Assembly: GCF_001659605.2 (NCBI RefSeq)
Contig: NC_035170.2
Coordinates: forward strand, 2,666,001-2,730,000
Direction of reading: 5' to 3'
DNA: 64,000 nucleotides
DNA from: Manihot esculenta
Lineage: Eukaryota > Streptophyta > Magnoliopsida > Malpighiales > Euphorbiaceae
In this document: piece after piece, positions 11,679 to 24,800 of the stretch
Layout of the letters: every line of letters begins with the position of its first letter
Position numbering within the stretch: the first letter of the stretch is position 1
Translations under genes and position numbers: made by a program
The notes under the pieces: generated by a model
Seen by the model: only the letters and a program-made list of their open reading frames with translations
Told to the model about the DNA's origin: nothing
The model's database searches: none

Positions 11679-13190
11679 ATCCTTTAATTATTATTAGAGT
11701 TTTTAGCAGAAGAGTCGACAATCTTACCCTAATGAGGATTGGCGAGGACTTTTGTTTTGTATTTTTCTCATATCAAAGAAGCACGGTAAAGGAAGATTTA
11801 TGATTTATTTGGCATTGCAGTTAAAACTGTTAATGTGAAAGTAATTTTTTAAATATATTAATTAAAAAATATTAATAATTATTTTTAAATTATTTTTAAC
11901 ATAATTTAATTATAAAAACATCAAAATAATAAAACAATTGCTTACAAACAGCTTTCATCGTGGATCTAAAAATTGGTATTTTTCCAAAAAGAAAAAAACA
12001 GAAGGTATTTTTGTGGTTCTAATCTCAGACTCCAAGAGGATCAAAGTTCCCTAATTTAGTACAAAACAAGAAACATATTTGCCGGCATTGGCTTGATTAA
12101 AAGACTTTGTTGAGCCATTTAGCTAAGAATCATCAACCATAGTTATTCAGTTTTGATTTTGATTTTATTAAAAAAATTTTAATTAAAATCGAACTGATTC
12201 GATATAATAAAAATTTTTAAAATTAAAATTGAATTGAAATTTTTTAAAATTAAAATTGAATTAAAATTTCAATTAAATCAATTGGGTGATTATTTTGATT
12301 TGAATGGAAAGCTACTCACTCCTAATAATAAGAAATTTCAAAAGTGATTAAGTTTGATTTTTCACTATTTCCAAATACTTATGACAAAAAATTATCGTTT
12401 GATATTTATTTAGAGCCAAGTATTCTAGGCATTTTTTATGGGCTTTTTGTTATTTAATCTCAATTATTAGGTACTTGTATTTGTCCTCAAGTCTTTGTAT
12501 ATGAATAAGATTTTATTAGTTTAAGATTTTTTATTTTTTTTCTAATAAATTTTATTGAAAAAATAATTTAATCGTAAATAATAATAAATTCTATACCATT
12601 TTTTATTAATCAAAAGAAACACTGTATATACACACTATAAATATAAATTTTAATTTTACATATCCTTATTATCTCTCCTTTCTATTTATATATCTTTGAA
12701 GGAGAAATTTTGTAGAGCTCTACTAGCAAACTATATATGGTAGGAGTAAGCATTCGGTCGGTTTGATTTAAAATTAAATTGAACTGAATAAATTGAAAAT
12801 TAAAATTTTGATAATTATAAAAATTAAATCAATTTTGATTAGAAATCGAATCGAATTAAACTAATCTAATTCGGTTTGATTTAATTTGATTTGATCGGTT
12901 TAAATTTTTAATAAATTTTTTATTTTTTACATTTTATTTTTATTATTTTAAAATTTAATTAAAATATTTTAATTTTAATATTATCTAATCCCTCCGTATA
13001 TATTATTATTAATCGGTTCGATTTAATTTTTTTATTTTTTTAATTAAAATTAAATTAAATCGAAATAATAAAAAAATTTTAAATTAAAAATTAAATTAAA
13101 TTAAAATAAATAAAAAATTAAATTGAATTTTTAAATTAATTTAATTTGATAAAATTTTTTGATGAAAATTAATCTCATTAAAATTTCAGA
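11679..13190. repeat. AT-rich intergenic DNA with two MITE-like blocks
   Basis: Around 12140-12330 and 12745-13170 the sequence is built from repeats of GGTTTGATTT/AAATCGAACTG-type text. The first block ends AAGCTACTCACTCC and the second starts GGAGTAAGCATTCGGTCGG, so they look like opposite-facing copies of one small non-coding family. No gene is seen. Confidence 0.4.
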
Positions 13191-13199
13191 AGTCAATAT

Positions 13200-14141
13200 A
13201 AGTACGTTGCAGCATGGCATTAAGCCAGTCTTGCGAATGGTTCAACGTCCACCATGTCCATTCCACTTAATCTGGTTTCCTCACCATTGGTAATTTATAA
13301 CCATACTCTCTAAAACACCTAGAATACCAAATCTTTTGAGATTCGCATTTAAAAATCACATGAAATTCGCATTATTGGTATAACAGACGACTTAGATCAG
13401 ATCCTCTAGGAATTTCCCAAAATCTTTTTCATCACAATAATTCTCACTCTCTGTTTGCTGTCTCTTCATCATTTGTACGTACCATACTCTCTCTTTTTCT
13501 TTTCAACCGAAAAAGCTGATCAGAACTTCCACGAATGCACAAAGTTAAAAGTGAGCTTCTTCTTCACATACAGGAGAGAAGAACCCACCAAATTAAACCG
13601 TATCACCCAGAAATTTCCCACCCACTGAAGCCCACTCTTGGGTTTTCCTAGCATGTGTGGGCAGCTTCACCAATTCAAATTCACCTGCCAGTTCGATTTT
13701 ATGGGTTGATCATTTCCATTTAGGGCTTTGAGGATTTTGGTCTCAAATGAAAGAGTGCTAATTTTGTGCAATCATGGGTAGTTCATAAATTGGAGCTTTC
13801 GAGATATTTCTTTTTTCCTCCCTTTGGGTTCATCAACATCATCGTCGGAGCTTTGAGCTTTATCTCTATACTTAAATGAACGCTTTTCCGGCTGACATTG
13901 TTAGTTTCAGAAATTAGCATCCCAGAGGGTTTCTGGTTTTCACAGACTTTCGAAGATGCTTAGGAGCCCCTAGTAGTCTTCCCGGCCTTCCCACGTTCAT
14001 AGATTATAATCTTTCAGGCGTTCTGTAACATTTTTTTTTTCTTGATCAGAGTGTATACGAAAAGTTTATCCGGTGATCGGAAGCTGTTTTATTAATTCAT
14101 AACTCCACAAGGAGCTCTCTTATTTTCCACAAGATAGGGAA
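13200..14141 (+). promoter_or_regulatory. Promoter and 5' leader region of the glycosyltransferase gene
   Basis: Base composition rises to genic levels from about 13200. There are pyrimidine-rich leader-like stretches (for example 13435-13505 and 13795-13830) and no transposon text. The precise transcription start cannot be fixed from sequence; upstream short AUGs followed by stops lie between 13747 and 13880. Confidence 0.4.
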
Positions 14142-17100
14142 ATGAGTCGGACTCGTTGGCAACCCATTCGCGATCTGGTAAAAAAGCTCAAATTAATCTC
14201 TCTCCCCGATAAACCGTGCGAGATTTTCCCAATTCTCGCGAGAATTTTCATCCTCTTCTGTCTCGTATCCTCAATCTCGATCGTCCTCTACGCCGCCTTC
14301 TTCCCCCAAAACCACCCGTTCAGTTTCCCAGCTCCAAACCGGACCGCACCAGAACCCAAACCCGAACTCGATTCCGTACCCACTAACATCTCCCACATCC
14401 TCTTCGGTATTGGCGGATCAGCAGCGACATGGAACAGTCGCAGCCGATATAGCTGTCTCTGGTGGGACGCAAAAAGAACTAGAGGTTTCGTCTGGCTGGA
14501 CAAAATTCCCAAAGGCAAAAACAAAATCCTCATATCGGCACCCCCGCATCGGCTTTCCTCTCGGGAATGGACTCGGTTCAAATTCTCGAGCTCCAGATCG
14601 GCGGTGAGGATAGCGAGGATTATAAGCGATAGCTTTAAATTGAAGTTGCCTGGCGTGAGGTGGTTCGTGATGGGAGACGATGATACAGTGTATTTCACAG
14701 AGAACTTAGTTTCAGTGTTAACGAAATATGATCACAATCGGATGTGGTACATTGGAGGGAATTCTGAGAGCGTGGAGCAAGATTTGATACACACGTATGA
14801 TATGGCTTTTGGCGGTGGAGGATTCGCGATCAGCTATCCGTTGGCGGAGAAATTGGTCGCCATATTGGACGGTTGTCTGGATAGGTACTTTTATTTCTAC
14901 GGCTCTGATCAGAGGATATGGGCGTGTATCAGTGAGATCGGTGTGCCACTTACCAGAGAACTAGGATTCCACCAGGTACGTTTTTGTTTGGGTTAGTTAG
15001 TGATTTTCTGCCATACGTGGCACTAGGAGAAGGGTCGCTTGGGTTGAGGCGCTTGAGTCAAAAGATTTCTGCGTCTCACTTGACCGTGTTTGACGGTTTT
15101 CTGGGCTTTTTGCCACGTATATAGTCCATCATATAAAATGCAGGTAATGATTATTTTACTATAATTAATTAAAATTACTATTTAGTCCTTTTACCATTAC
15201 AAAATTAACCAATTAGGTCTTGTATTTTTAAAAATGGCCAAAAGGCCAAATTTACATTAACTATATAGTGATCAAATACACCAAATTTCAATTTCAGTTC
15301 ACATTTGCCCTTGCATTTTCATTAAAGAGTCAAATACAGCTGTCATTTGTCATAAATTTAAAGTATGAGCTATAATTTATTTAGTATCTTTGACGTTATT
15401 TGGTTTGTTACCGATAGTTTAAGATTAAATTTGGATTGAAAAATAAAATTTGATATTTTTATACATGCAACTAGGTGATACATGCAACTAGGCACTGAAT
15501 AAAAATCTTCCTCGTAGTTCTATAAGATTTTCAAATTTTATGTTTCACACAATATTTATATTGAAATTTATATAAAGTTAATTAAAAATACACACCGACC
15601 ATATGATTTTAATCTATACAAGCTTTCAATTTTTCACAGTTTAATAAATAGTTTTTCATTTGATTAATGATACATAGCACTTGTTATCAATTTATCTGCA
15701 TAGATACCCACTTGAAACTCTACATTTCACCAAGATTCATTGAACTAAAGCTGATTATCTTTGTTGGAAATGTTCCTGTAATTGATATGAAGTGGGAGTC
15801 TTATTTTCATTGTGATAAATTTGACATGATTCAAGAGTGAATTTTAATTCAAATCTTTTTCTTGTAATTTTTCAGCCGCTTCTTTACATTCTTGCATTTG
15901 CAGTCATCCTTGTTCAATGAAAACTGCCTACGACATTAATTTCTGCTTCATATATCCCCACATTGATAGAGTTTCTTGCATTTACATAAAAATCAACTAT
16001 GAAATTTGGTTGCCTAATCTGGTTTGATCTAGTGGCTAAAGGCATATTACTCACCTGGGAGACCCATGTTTGAGTCCCTACACCTTCAATCCCTTAAAAA
16101 AAAAATATGAAATCTACTCGCATATATCAGATAAATATTGGAAGAGCAATGCAAGTGACACACTGAATAGTTTCTGTTTTCTTTTCATCTTTAGAATACG
16201 ATACCGTGCATCTCTTTTTTGAAAAAGGACAGGTGAGGTACCTGCACAGACGTTTTTTATAACCTTGTATCTTGTCCTTGGCACACAGAAAATTTTAAAA
16301 TCTGCTCTGCTCTTTTTCTTATTGCTTTGCCCATATACTTCCAATAGAGGGAGGTTCCTTTACTGTTTGACAGCTAAAGTAAAGTTTCTTTTGAGTGCTA
16401 CACCCACCTCTTATATTCTTTTGCATCTATGGTAGCCACATTGATCTTGGACCACTGTTTTTTTCATTTATACTAAGGAAAAAGATTTTTAAGAAAACAT
16501 TAACTTTTTTCTTCGAGATTTCATCACATGCTTGTGTCCCGGCATCCATACATTGGCATACCGTCTTTGTACACTTTTATATTGTTTTTATTTTTACCAT
16601 CTTTATACCCAATTCTTTATATTTAAAATTAATAATCATCAGAGAAGTCATTAGACATTCAAATCTTGGTAAAATGATTACCTTTTGGAAGTCAAGGAAT
16701 CTCATACTTTACTTAAGGGCTATAAGCTTGAGTATGAGTTCGAGGTTTTCTTTGTTGCTTTAAGAACTTGTTTTGTTCAAATAACCTTATTTCATGGCAC
16801 ATATAATTTTCAGAAAGTACACTTTTAGGGAATTACTTGCTGAAAAGTATGATATTAATGTGTTTGGTACAAAACAAGTCTACAAAAGGTAGAATTATTT
16901 TTAAGTTGCAAAAGACAATAATGTCCATAATATAATTTTAAGTGTAATAAATTTAAGGATAAATTGGTAAATCCCATGGAACTTAACTAGAAAAGTGCAA
17001 CTTACCAAGTCTCACGTAGGTAAGTTACTTTCCTTACCATCCTAGGAAGTTAACTTAAAAATATAAATCAAACAAGATTTTTGCATTTTATGAGAAGTGT

Positions 17101-18268
17101 GACTTCTTTGGTTTACTTACTCCTAACTAAACTAGACCTAAGTTTAAGTTTATGCACTTTCAACATCCTTTGGAGATATCATATAACTTCTTAGGAAATG
17201 GTTGAAAAAACAAAGCATTCAACTCCTAATGTTCTTCTATTTTTGTTATATTGTTAGGATTAGATTTAGTGTTCAAATACATCAATGAGTGAAACAATAA
17301 TATGACTAATTTAAGCACACTCGTTAAATTAATGTTGCTAAATTTTCTGAAAGTGCTTTAACTATTTTCACCTGGTGTTTTAAATCTTACAGTTTGATAT
17401 TAGAGGGAATGCATATGGTCTTATGGCAGCACACCCTGTAGCCCCACTGGTATCCCTCCACCACCTTGATTATGTAGATTCATTGTTCCCATACAAGAAC
17501 CAAACGGACTCCCTCAAGTCTCTTAACGGTGCATACCAGTTAGACCCACCCCGTATCCTTCAACAAACATTCTGCTATGACTACAAGCGCAAATGGTCGA
17601 TATCAGTAGCATGGGGCTTCACTGTTCAGCTGTACCCCTTGCTATTGCCAGCGAAGGACCTGCAAACTCCATTGCAGACATTCAAAACATGGAGGGGTTC
17701 GAGGGATGGACCATTCACATTCAATACCCAACCCATGAAATCCAACCCATGTGAACTTCCTGTTGTTTTTATGCTGGAGCAGGCGGAGGAAGTGGGCCAA
17801 AGGGGGTCCCTGACTAGTTACCAGATGAATGAGCCTACACCGGAGAAGTGTAACAGAACAGATTATGCAGAAGCAATGTCATTGCAGAGAATTGTGGTAT
17901 CAGCTCTGAAATTAGACCCACAATACTGGACTAAGGTCAGTTTCCACACTTTCCTGTATCTCTAAATTTTAGTGCCACACATTTTTTATCAAGCACACAT
18001 GTTTATCATTATAGTTGATCATGGGGATGCATGAGAGTCTACATATCGGTACTACTAGTATAGATGATATTTAGCTTAGAACATTTCGCTTGAAATTTTC
18101 ATTAGCATCTTTGACTTCATATGCTAATAGTGCAGATAAATTCTGATATGATTGTAGGATTACGAAAGGCGGAGACAGTGCTGTGATGTTAGAGGCATAA
18201 AGAAGAGCAATATGGAGATTAGGATTAGAAAGTGCAGGCCTTGGGAGACTATTACCATTGCGGGGTAG
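14142..18268 (+). CDS. DUF604/GT31-like glycosyltransferase, three exons, 495 aa
   Basis: Exons are 14142-14975, 17393-17935 and 18158-18268, all phase 0 with GT-AG junctions; the stop is TAG at 18266. The product is a type II membrane protein: a cytosolic N-terminus, one transmembrane anchor at about residues 28-54, a proline-rich stem, then a Fringe/galactosyltransferase-like catalytic domain. The acidic metal-binding motif GDDDT has its aspartates at 179-181, and FGGGGFAISYPLA follows. The second exon carries the plant DUF604 C-terminal region (FCYDYKRKWSISVAWGF), and the last exon ends with CCDVRGIKK and RKCRPWE, standard for this family. The role is probably Golgi glycan synthesis; the acceptor cannot be told from sequence. 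Length matches the family's usual 480-530 aa and no damage is seen. Confidence 0.93.
14976..17392 (+). other. Intron 1 of the glycosyltransferase gene (2.4 kb)
   Basis: The donor is CAG|GTACG and the acceptor is TCTTACAG|TTTG. The intron holds a tRNA-derived SINE at 16006-16105 and otherwise AT-rich sequence. An open frame at 16395-16763 has no recognisable content and is taken as chance. Confidence 0.85.
16006..16105 (+). mobile_element. Short tRNA-derived SINE in intron 1
   Basis: An A-box-like TAGTGGCTAAAGG and a B-box-like GTTTGAGTCCC sit about 30 bp apart, as in RNA polymerase III promoters. A run of ten As follows at the 3' end. The unit is bounded by a perfect 8-bp target duplication TATGAAAT (15998-16005 and 16106-16113). 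At 100 bp it is short for a SINE and could be 3'-truncated or a minimal family. Confidence 0.65.
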
Positions 18269-18470
18269 ATCAGCTCTTTAACATCTTACTGTATATAGTC
18301 ATATTTACAATAATCACATAGGAAAGAGATGAAAGTGAGAACAGAATGAATGCTTTTTTTACTTGTTTTTGATGAGGAAATTGCGTACTTTTATAGAGTA
18401 TGATTCCCTATCATGTGCTTTTTCAAATTAATACAGCCACCCACTCCCTCTTGTTTATTTTGTTATGACT
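18269..18470 (+). other. 3' untranslated region of the glycosyltransferase gene
   Basis: Sequence after the TAG stays at moderate GC content and contains AATAAT-like and TTCAAATTAATA-type far-upstream/poly(A) elements. The cleavage site is not determinable. Confidence 0.35.
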
Positions 18471-21400
18471 TGTGACTCATAAAAGCCTACGCCTCCACCG
18501 CACAAAATAAAGTGGTAACGTGCAAGCACCATCCAAGAAGGAAGTGCAAGATTTTTCCACGCCACCAAAGAGAAACTATGATTTAGAGAGCACCCATGTT
18601 AGTAAAAGTGGCCATCAAGATAGTTATTAAATCGTTAGCACCGCATAAAAACATTCCTCCTAGCTAAAAGCCATTTTGATGTGGAAATGTGTGAAAAGCT
18701 TTATTGTGGATGGTTGTAGCTTGTAGTTGATTCATTCACCCAAGTTGAGGCAGAAAGGGGTGAATTCAAGCTTTAAAACACTTTAAAAACGTAATTGAAT
18801 ATCTCAAGTTGTCAACCATCCAAAAGGAAGACAAATGATTAATTGTACTGGCTATTAGGTAAATAGGAGATCAAAGCCATGGTTTTGATAACAGTTCAAG
18901 TCTGTCTTCGAGCCCTGTGTGTCTCTATCTCTTAGGGAAAAAAAAAAAGGGAGATCGAAAAAGTGAAAAAATAGTGCTTTTTTCAATTGATTTGTTTTGA
19001 TAGAAATAGCTGAATTAGCATATTTTGGTGAGATGGAGTTTGAAATTGGGAAGACTGTGACTATGCCAGAGTTTGCTAAGTGCGCCACTAACAATTTCAG
19101 GGGTTTGTCAAACTCAACTCCGAGTGGATCATTTTACTCGTTGAATCGTTATTCAAACACTAGAGGTTGTGGTAGTGCTGTGTGATTCAATCCTCTTCTT
19201 GGCATATCTATCTTATGCCAGAAAATATAGCAGAATCAATTTTTGGTATGGTTAACATGGAAAATCTTGTAGGGGGGAGGAAAAACTAAATGTAAATGAA
19301 CATTTATTTTCCTTTTCTTATTTGGGTATTAGGGATGAAAATAATGGAAGAAATAAAACTTTTCTATGATAAATTATCTATCATGTCATTTATATTTATA
19401 AATAAAACAAATAGATTCTGGTTCTCTCTTTTGTATTCTGGTTCTAGGCTTCAAAGTGCCTTCCTTCTGGCATACATTAGCCTTGGATCGTGAGTTCCCC
19501 ACCCTGCCTTGAGGGTTAGTCGTAAATACTTGGGTTTCCTTTTGATTTTCACTTACAGGCAGTTCTTCATGAAGAGCTTTATTTTCGTCCTACATGTCTT
19601 AGTTCTAGCGGGCAACAATTATGAAAAGTAGATTATGGGTTGTTTGGTGGAACCTACTTCTGGTTCCAATGCCTTCCTTGTGGCTAGGGATAGCAACAGT
19701 ATTAGTCTGTCCCATTCGATTCTACCGAATCCTAATAGAACGAGTTTAACCTATAATAATCGAATTTGTGATGAATTCATAATTATTTTTAATATGTACA
19801 TAAAAATAGATTTTATGAAATTTATTTCAATATGCATGTTCTAATTTCACTGATTTGACCTATTTTACATGAAATTACTGTATTATAATATAATTTCTCC
19901 AAATCCGACAGTCAAGCTAACTTCAAGTTACCCACATCCCAATTAAATCATACCAACTCAAAAATCTTATTTTATTTTAAAATTTTTTATTTCATTCTAC
20001 AGGACTCAAGAGTCCAGATTAATGAATGGAACTCAGACTTTAATCGTTTGTTTCCTTTAATGAGAATGGATCTCAAAGTATATATTGTGGGTATGGGGGT
20101 GGAGCTAACTGTTGTCAATGTTAGGCCCAAAAGAGAAATGGAGGGCTGTGGAGTGTGGACTCCTAAGCTAAGTCTAATAATGTTAGTAACTATTTAGCCC
20201 TGTTTATTTTAGAGATAATATTTTTTTAATATTTGAAATATTTAAAAAAAAATTAATCAACAAAAATTTTCTGTCAAAGAAAAAAAGTAATCTTTTTTAA
20301 GATAGTTAATTTCTTTTTTAAAAGAACAAATCGTTTGCTTACTATTAGAATTTTACTACCACTTAACTTTTTATGCATAAATTTATTAATATCATTTTTT
20401 TTAACAATCAATCAATGAAAAACAAATAATTTTCTGATAAAATGTTTTTTATTTATAGATTTTTTTCAACAAATATAGATTAGTTAATTTAATTTCTTAG
20501 TGATGAAATTAATGAGAAAAATAAAAAAATAAGAATGTAATTGTATTTTCGCTACTATAAAAATAATTTTAAAATAGCGATAGTAAATTGTTATCTTAAA
20601 TACTATTAGTAATAGTTTGAGAACCGCTAAATCTATTTTTACTATTACCTATAAGTCAGCGGTTAATTTTTTTTTGTAATATTTAAAAAAAATAACATTT
20701 TATTAAAATATATTACTACATAAAGTAAAAATATATTTTTTATAATAATTTTAACCCGTTACTTTAATAGTATTAAAATAATAATTTTATAAATTTTACC
20801 AAAATATTGGTATCTAAACTCTTAAATATAATAGTGTAATAAAAGTTTTTGGACCAAATTCATGTATATTACTTAAGATTGTATCACTTGAAGTTTTGAA
20901 ATTAACCCAATTGCTAGACTTGAAGTGTAGTTATGGACAAGAAAAAGGAAACGTAATTAGACAATTTGAGATACCAATTGACTAAAACCTACCATTGACA
21001 CATAAAAAGCTTAGTTGCATATCTTCAACAATTCACCAAATTCCACACCCACTCCTTTCAAGTCGTTGGAGGTCTATCAAATTATCCAAAAAGTAGATTC
21101 AGTATTCAGACTTTAAGTCTTAATTACAAGACATTGATTCAATCTTAAACAATTAATCATATACAATTCGAACAATAAATTTTAACCGTTAATATTAAAA
21201 TTATTTTAAAAATTATAAAATATTAAATTTAAATTATAAATAGAGTAAAATAAATTAAATTAATTAAATACAGTTCGAACGATTAATATTTCATTTTTTG
21301 TATTTATCATTCTATGTTTTTTTTAAAAAAAACTTATGAATAAGTGATGTTTTATGATTCCAATAATTCACCGGCTATGAAGATGTCTTGATAGAAATGA

Positions 21401-21890
21401 ATGTTCTAGTGTATTGAGGTCTCATACTGATATTTCAGAAGTTGGTGCTTTAATGCTTTATTAAGCATTAAATCAATTGAGATCAAATTAAAATTTGAAA
21501 ATATTCTATAATTTAATTATATGTTCCAAGTCATTGAATTAGAGTTAAGATTACTGAAAAAATATAACACCATCATATTTTATCTTGTATATTTTAAATA
21601 GTCTGCCTCTTGAGAAATTTAATAAATAACTTAAATAGGATAAAAAAAATTAAAAAGCATAATCAACTAAATAAGCATAATTTTAATATTTTTTATAAAC
21701 TTAAAATTTCTAAATTGAGTGATCGCAAATTAAATAATTTAAGTTTTTCAAGTAAAAGTAGAAAAATTGTAAGAACCTAGTTTCGGAATACTCCATCTTT
21801 CATGTAGAAAATCATTAATGTCTTAGTAATTTCACATACCTGTACTCCCGACAAAGTAAAAAAGTTATTGCTCCTTTTTTTTCAAGTCAA
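18471..21890. other. Intergenic DNA without recognised genes
   Basis: The stretch is mostly AT-rich. A possible SINE remnant lies at 18875-18949. An unplaced low-copy block lies at 19630-19990, and an inverted-repeat-like block with ACTATAAAAATAATTTTAAA and GCGATAGTAAA lies at 20540-20690. Small open frames match nothing known to me. Confidence 0.4.
18875..18949 (+). mobile_element. Possible SINE remnant with A-tail
   Basis: A 75-bp unit with B-box-like TTCGAGCCCTG and a terminal poly-A run is flanked by GGAGATCAA (18866-18874) and GGAGATCGA (18950-18958), one mismatch. The A box is weak. Confidence 0.3.
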
Positions 21891-21894
21891 GTTC

Positions 21895-24800
21895 ATTTCT
21901 CTCTAGAAGTTTTCAATTTTCATTTTATTGGAGAAGCAAAATAGAGTGTCTCCTGATGCCTTCCCTTACTTTTTGGGTAGAGAAAAAATTTGCATAGATT
22001 TCTTTTTGGTTGCTCCCTCCCATCCCATAGAGACCTCTTACTTTTGTTGTTTTTTTATATCAGAATTGAAAAAAAAAAAAATGTTTTATTGAGATTTAGT
22101 ATTGATACTAGTAATAGAGGCTAAGATTTTAACTTTAGAGGATAGAGTTTTTCTCTATCGAGTAGCTTCCTATATGTTTTGACGATAATATTTTAAGGTT
22201 GATTTCGTTGTATTAGAAACCATAAATTATTCCCCTATACTAGATAGATAAGAGTGAGAGGTCCAGCTCTACTTTTCATTTTTGTATTAGTATGTGTTTT
22301 TTTAGTAGCAAAGATGGAGATTCGCTCCAAGCGATTTCCTCTTCTGAAGTGCGTTTGACTTTTTTTCAACGACAACTATGGTTGGTTTGGTGACTCTTCC
22401 AAGCAACAATCACTAAAACATAATATAGATGCTTCCAAATTTTCTCGAGTGAGAATCTAATGATTGATTTCATTTATTATTGTTTGGTTTTACTACATTG
22501 AGTTGACTTATTCTTGGATTCTACTTATAACTCCTCTCATATAATTGATACAATTTATTATGTATATTTTGATATATTATTTTCTTAATAATTTATTATC
22601 TATTTAATATTAATACTAACTTAAGCATAAATAATAATAGTTTGTTATTATTTATAATATTCATGCAGATAATATTATTTATATTATTATTTTTATGATT
22701 AATTTTGTTATATATGCATTGTATGTAAATTGCAAATATAATATAATATAATATAATTTGTATTAATAACTATTTTAAAACTTAAATAGTGTTTCAAATT
22801 TGACTTTTAAAAAAAAAATATATAAATTTTCTTTTAGAACTAAGAACGAGAACTGAAGGACCAAGAATGATACCAAACCAGAATCAAAACAATAAAGAAC
22901 TTAACCAAAATCGTATTGAATTTTGATTCGATTCTGATTCCTAAATAAACTCGAACCAAAATTGAAACTGCACATCACTTCAGACCGGTGTGTGCTTTTT
23001 CGATAGCAAAGGTTGAGATTTGCTCCAGGTGGCTTCCTGTGTTGTTAGGTCTTTGGATTCTAGTGGCATCCTGTGGAAGCTTCTGGCGTGGAATTTACTC
23101 TTTTTCCAATAAGGGCAATGATTGGTTTGGCGGCTCTTTCAGATAGCAGACAACGATCAATGTAGTATAACATAGATGCTTCCAAATTTCTTAGGATTCT
23201 CGTGACATCCTGTGGAAGTTTCTGGTGTGGGTTTTACTCTTTTTCCAACAAGAGTAGTGATTGGTTTGGCAGCTCTTCCAGATAATAGACAACGATCAAT
23301 GTAGCATAATGTAGATGCTTTCAAATTTTTTTGAGTGAGAGGAATTAATTTAATGATTGATATGGCTCTTCCAAATAGCATACAACGATCAAGTAGCATA
23401 ACGTGGATGCTTACAAATTTCCTTGAGTGAGAGGAATTAATTTAATGATTGATATGATCTATTTCATTGTTTGGTTTAACTGCGTTGAATTAACTTCTCT
23501 TGGACTCTACTTGCAACACCTCTCATATAATAACTATAATTTATTGATACAAGTACGGGAGTGGCACGATTTTTCAACAAGTCATGAATTGAAGTATTCA
23601 CACTCTTCAAATATTTAATATGGAAAAGTTTAAATCATGACAATCAAAATTACCATCGCTTAATTCAAGACTTATGAAATAATAACTATATTTGGAAAGT
23701 ATGTGAGAATAAGGAAATAAACAACATACTCATATGTGTATGCGCAACACAATTTCAGATCGCGTAATGTATGTCTGAATTGCACCTAGGTCAATTTTGT
23801 TATTTTGGTATTTTAATATTTTATAGAATTTGTTTTAAATTAATTTGGCCTAAATTAGAAACCAAATTCATGCAGCCTATTGAAGAGGGGATTTCTCTAA
23901 AACAATTTAGGAAAAATATCTTTAATGTAATCTAGTTTTACTATTTGACTGAATACCTTTCCTATATTATAATTACACCTTATTACACTAAAATTAGAGT
24001 TTGGAGATTATAAAAATACCTTTAAGGTGGCAGCTACATATATAATTAATAGAGATAGTATTATGAATAATATTTTAATTTTCTTAATACAAAGATGAGT
24101 TTTTTTTTGTATACTATCATGTTTAACAAATTCATCAAGGTTTTCCTTGTGGTATTTCTAACTGATTTATCGCTCTATAATCTTTATTTCTAATAACATT
24201 AGTTAGTTAGGGGTGTAGTAGAATAAATTTCGCTCAATAATCTTCGTTTCTAATCACATTGGTTGCTTAGGAGCGTAATAGAGCAACCTTCTAGTAGATA
24301 TTTTTACCTCGTTTTTTATCAAGTTGTGTGACGAGATTTTTGATAACGAGTTGATCCTAAGTTCCGTATCATTTACTATGCATATTCAAGAGAAAAAAAA
24401 AGTTCATAGAGATTTCTTTAGTTTTTATTTTCATGAATTAGCAATGAGAAACATAGTCTATTAAAAATTTGAATCAAATGATGGAAAACTTACTATTAGG
24501 TTGTTATAGTATATAAAAGTTCATTAGTTATCGTATTATTTTAAAAAATATATTAAAACATTTATGAGAGTTCAAAAAATCTATTAATTATTGCTTCTAT
24601 TAATACTAGCGGTTAACAACTGTTGAAAAGTTTAAAATATTATTAATATAGATAAACTAATTAGTGATATTTTTACGAAAATAAATGATCATAGTGTAGA
24701 GAGAGAAAAATTCTCTCTAAAAGTTCTCAATTTTTGTTCTGTCAGAAAAGCAAAATAGATCGTCGCCCAATGCCATCTCTTACTCTTGGGGTAGGAAAAA

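Noticed and set aside
14288..14698. 136-codon minus-strand frame
   Set aside because: It is antisense to the glycosyltransferase exon and lacks any known domain.
16021..16080. A functional tRNA gene
   Set aside because: A and B boxes are present but the cloverleaf arms do not pair, and the unit has an A-tail with target duplication, so SINE fits better.
16395..16763. 122-codon frame in intron 1 of the glycosyltransferase gene
   Set aside because: It is rich in F, I and L as expected from T-rich intron sequence, and no homologue is recognised.
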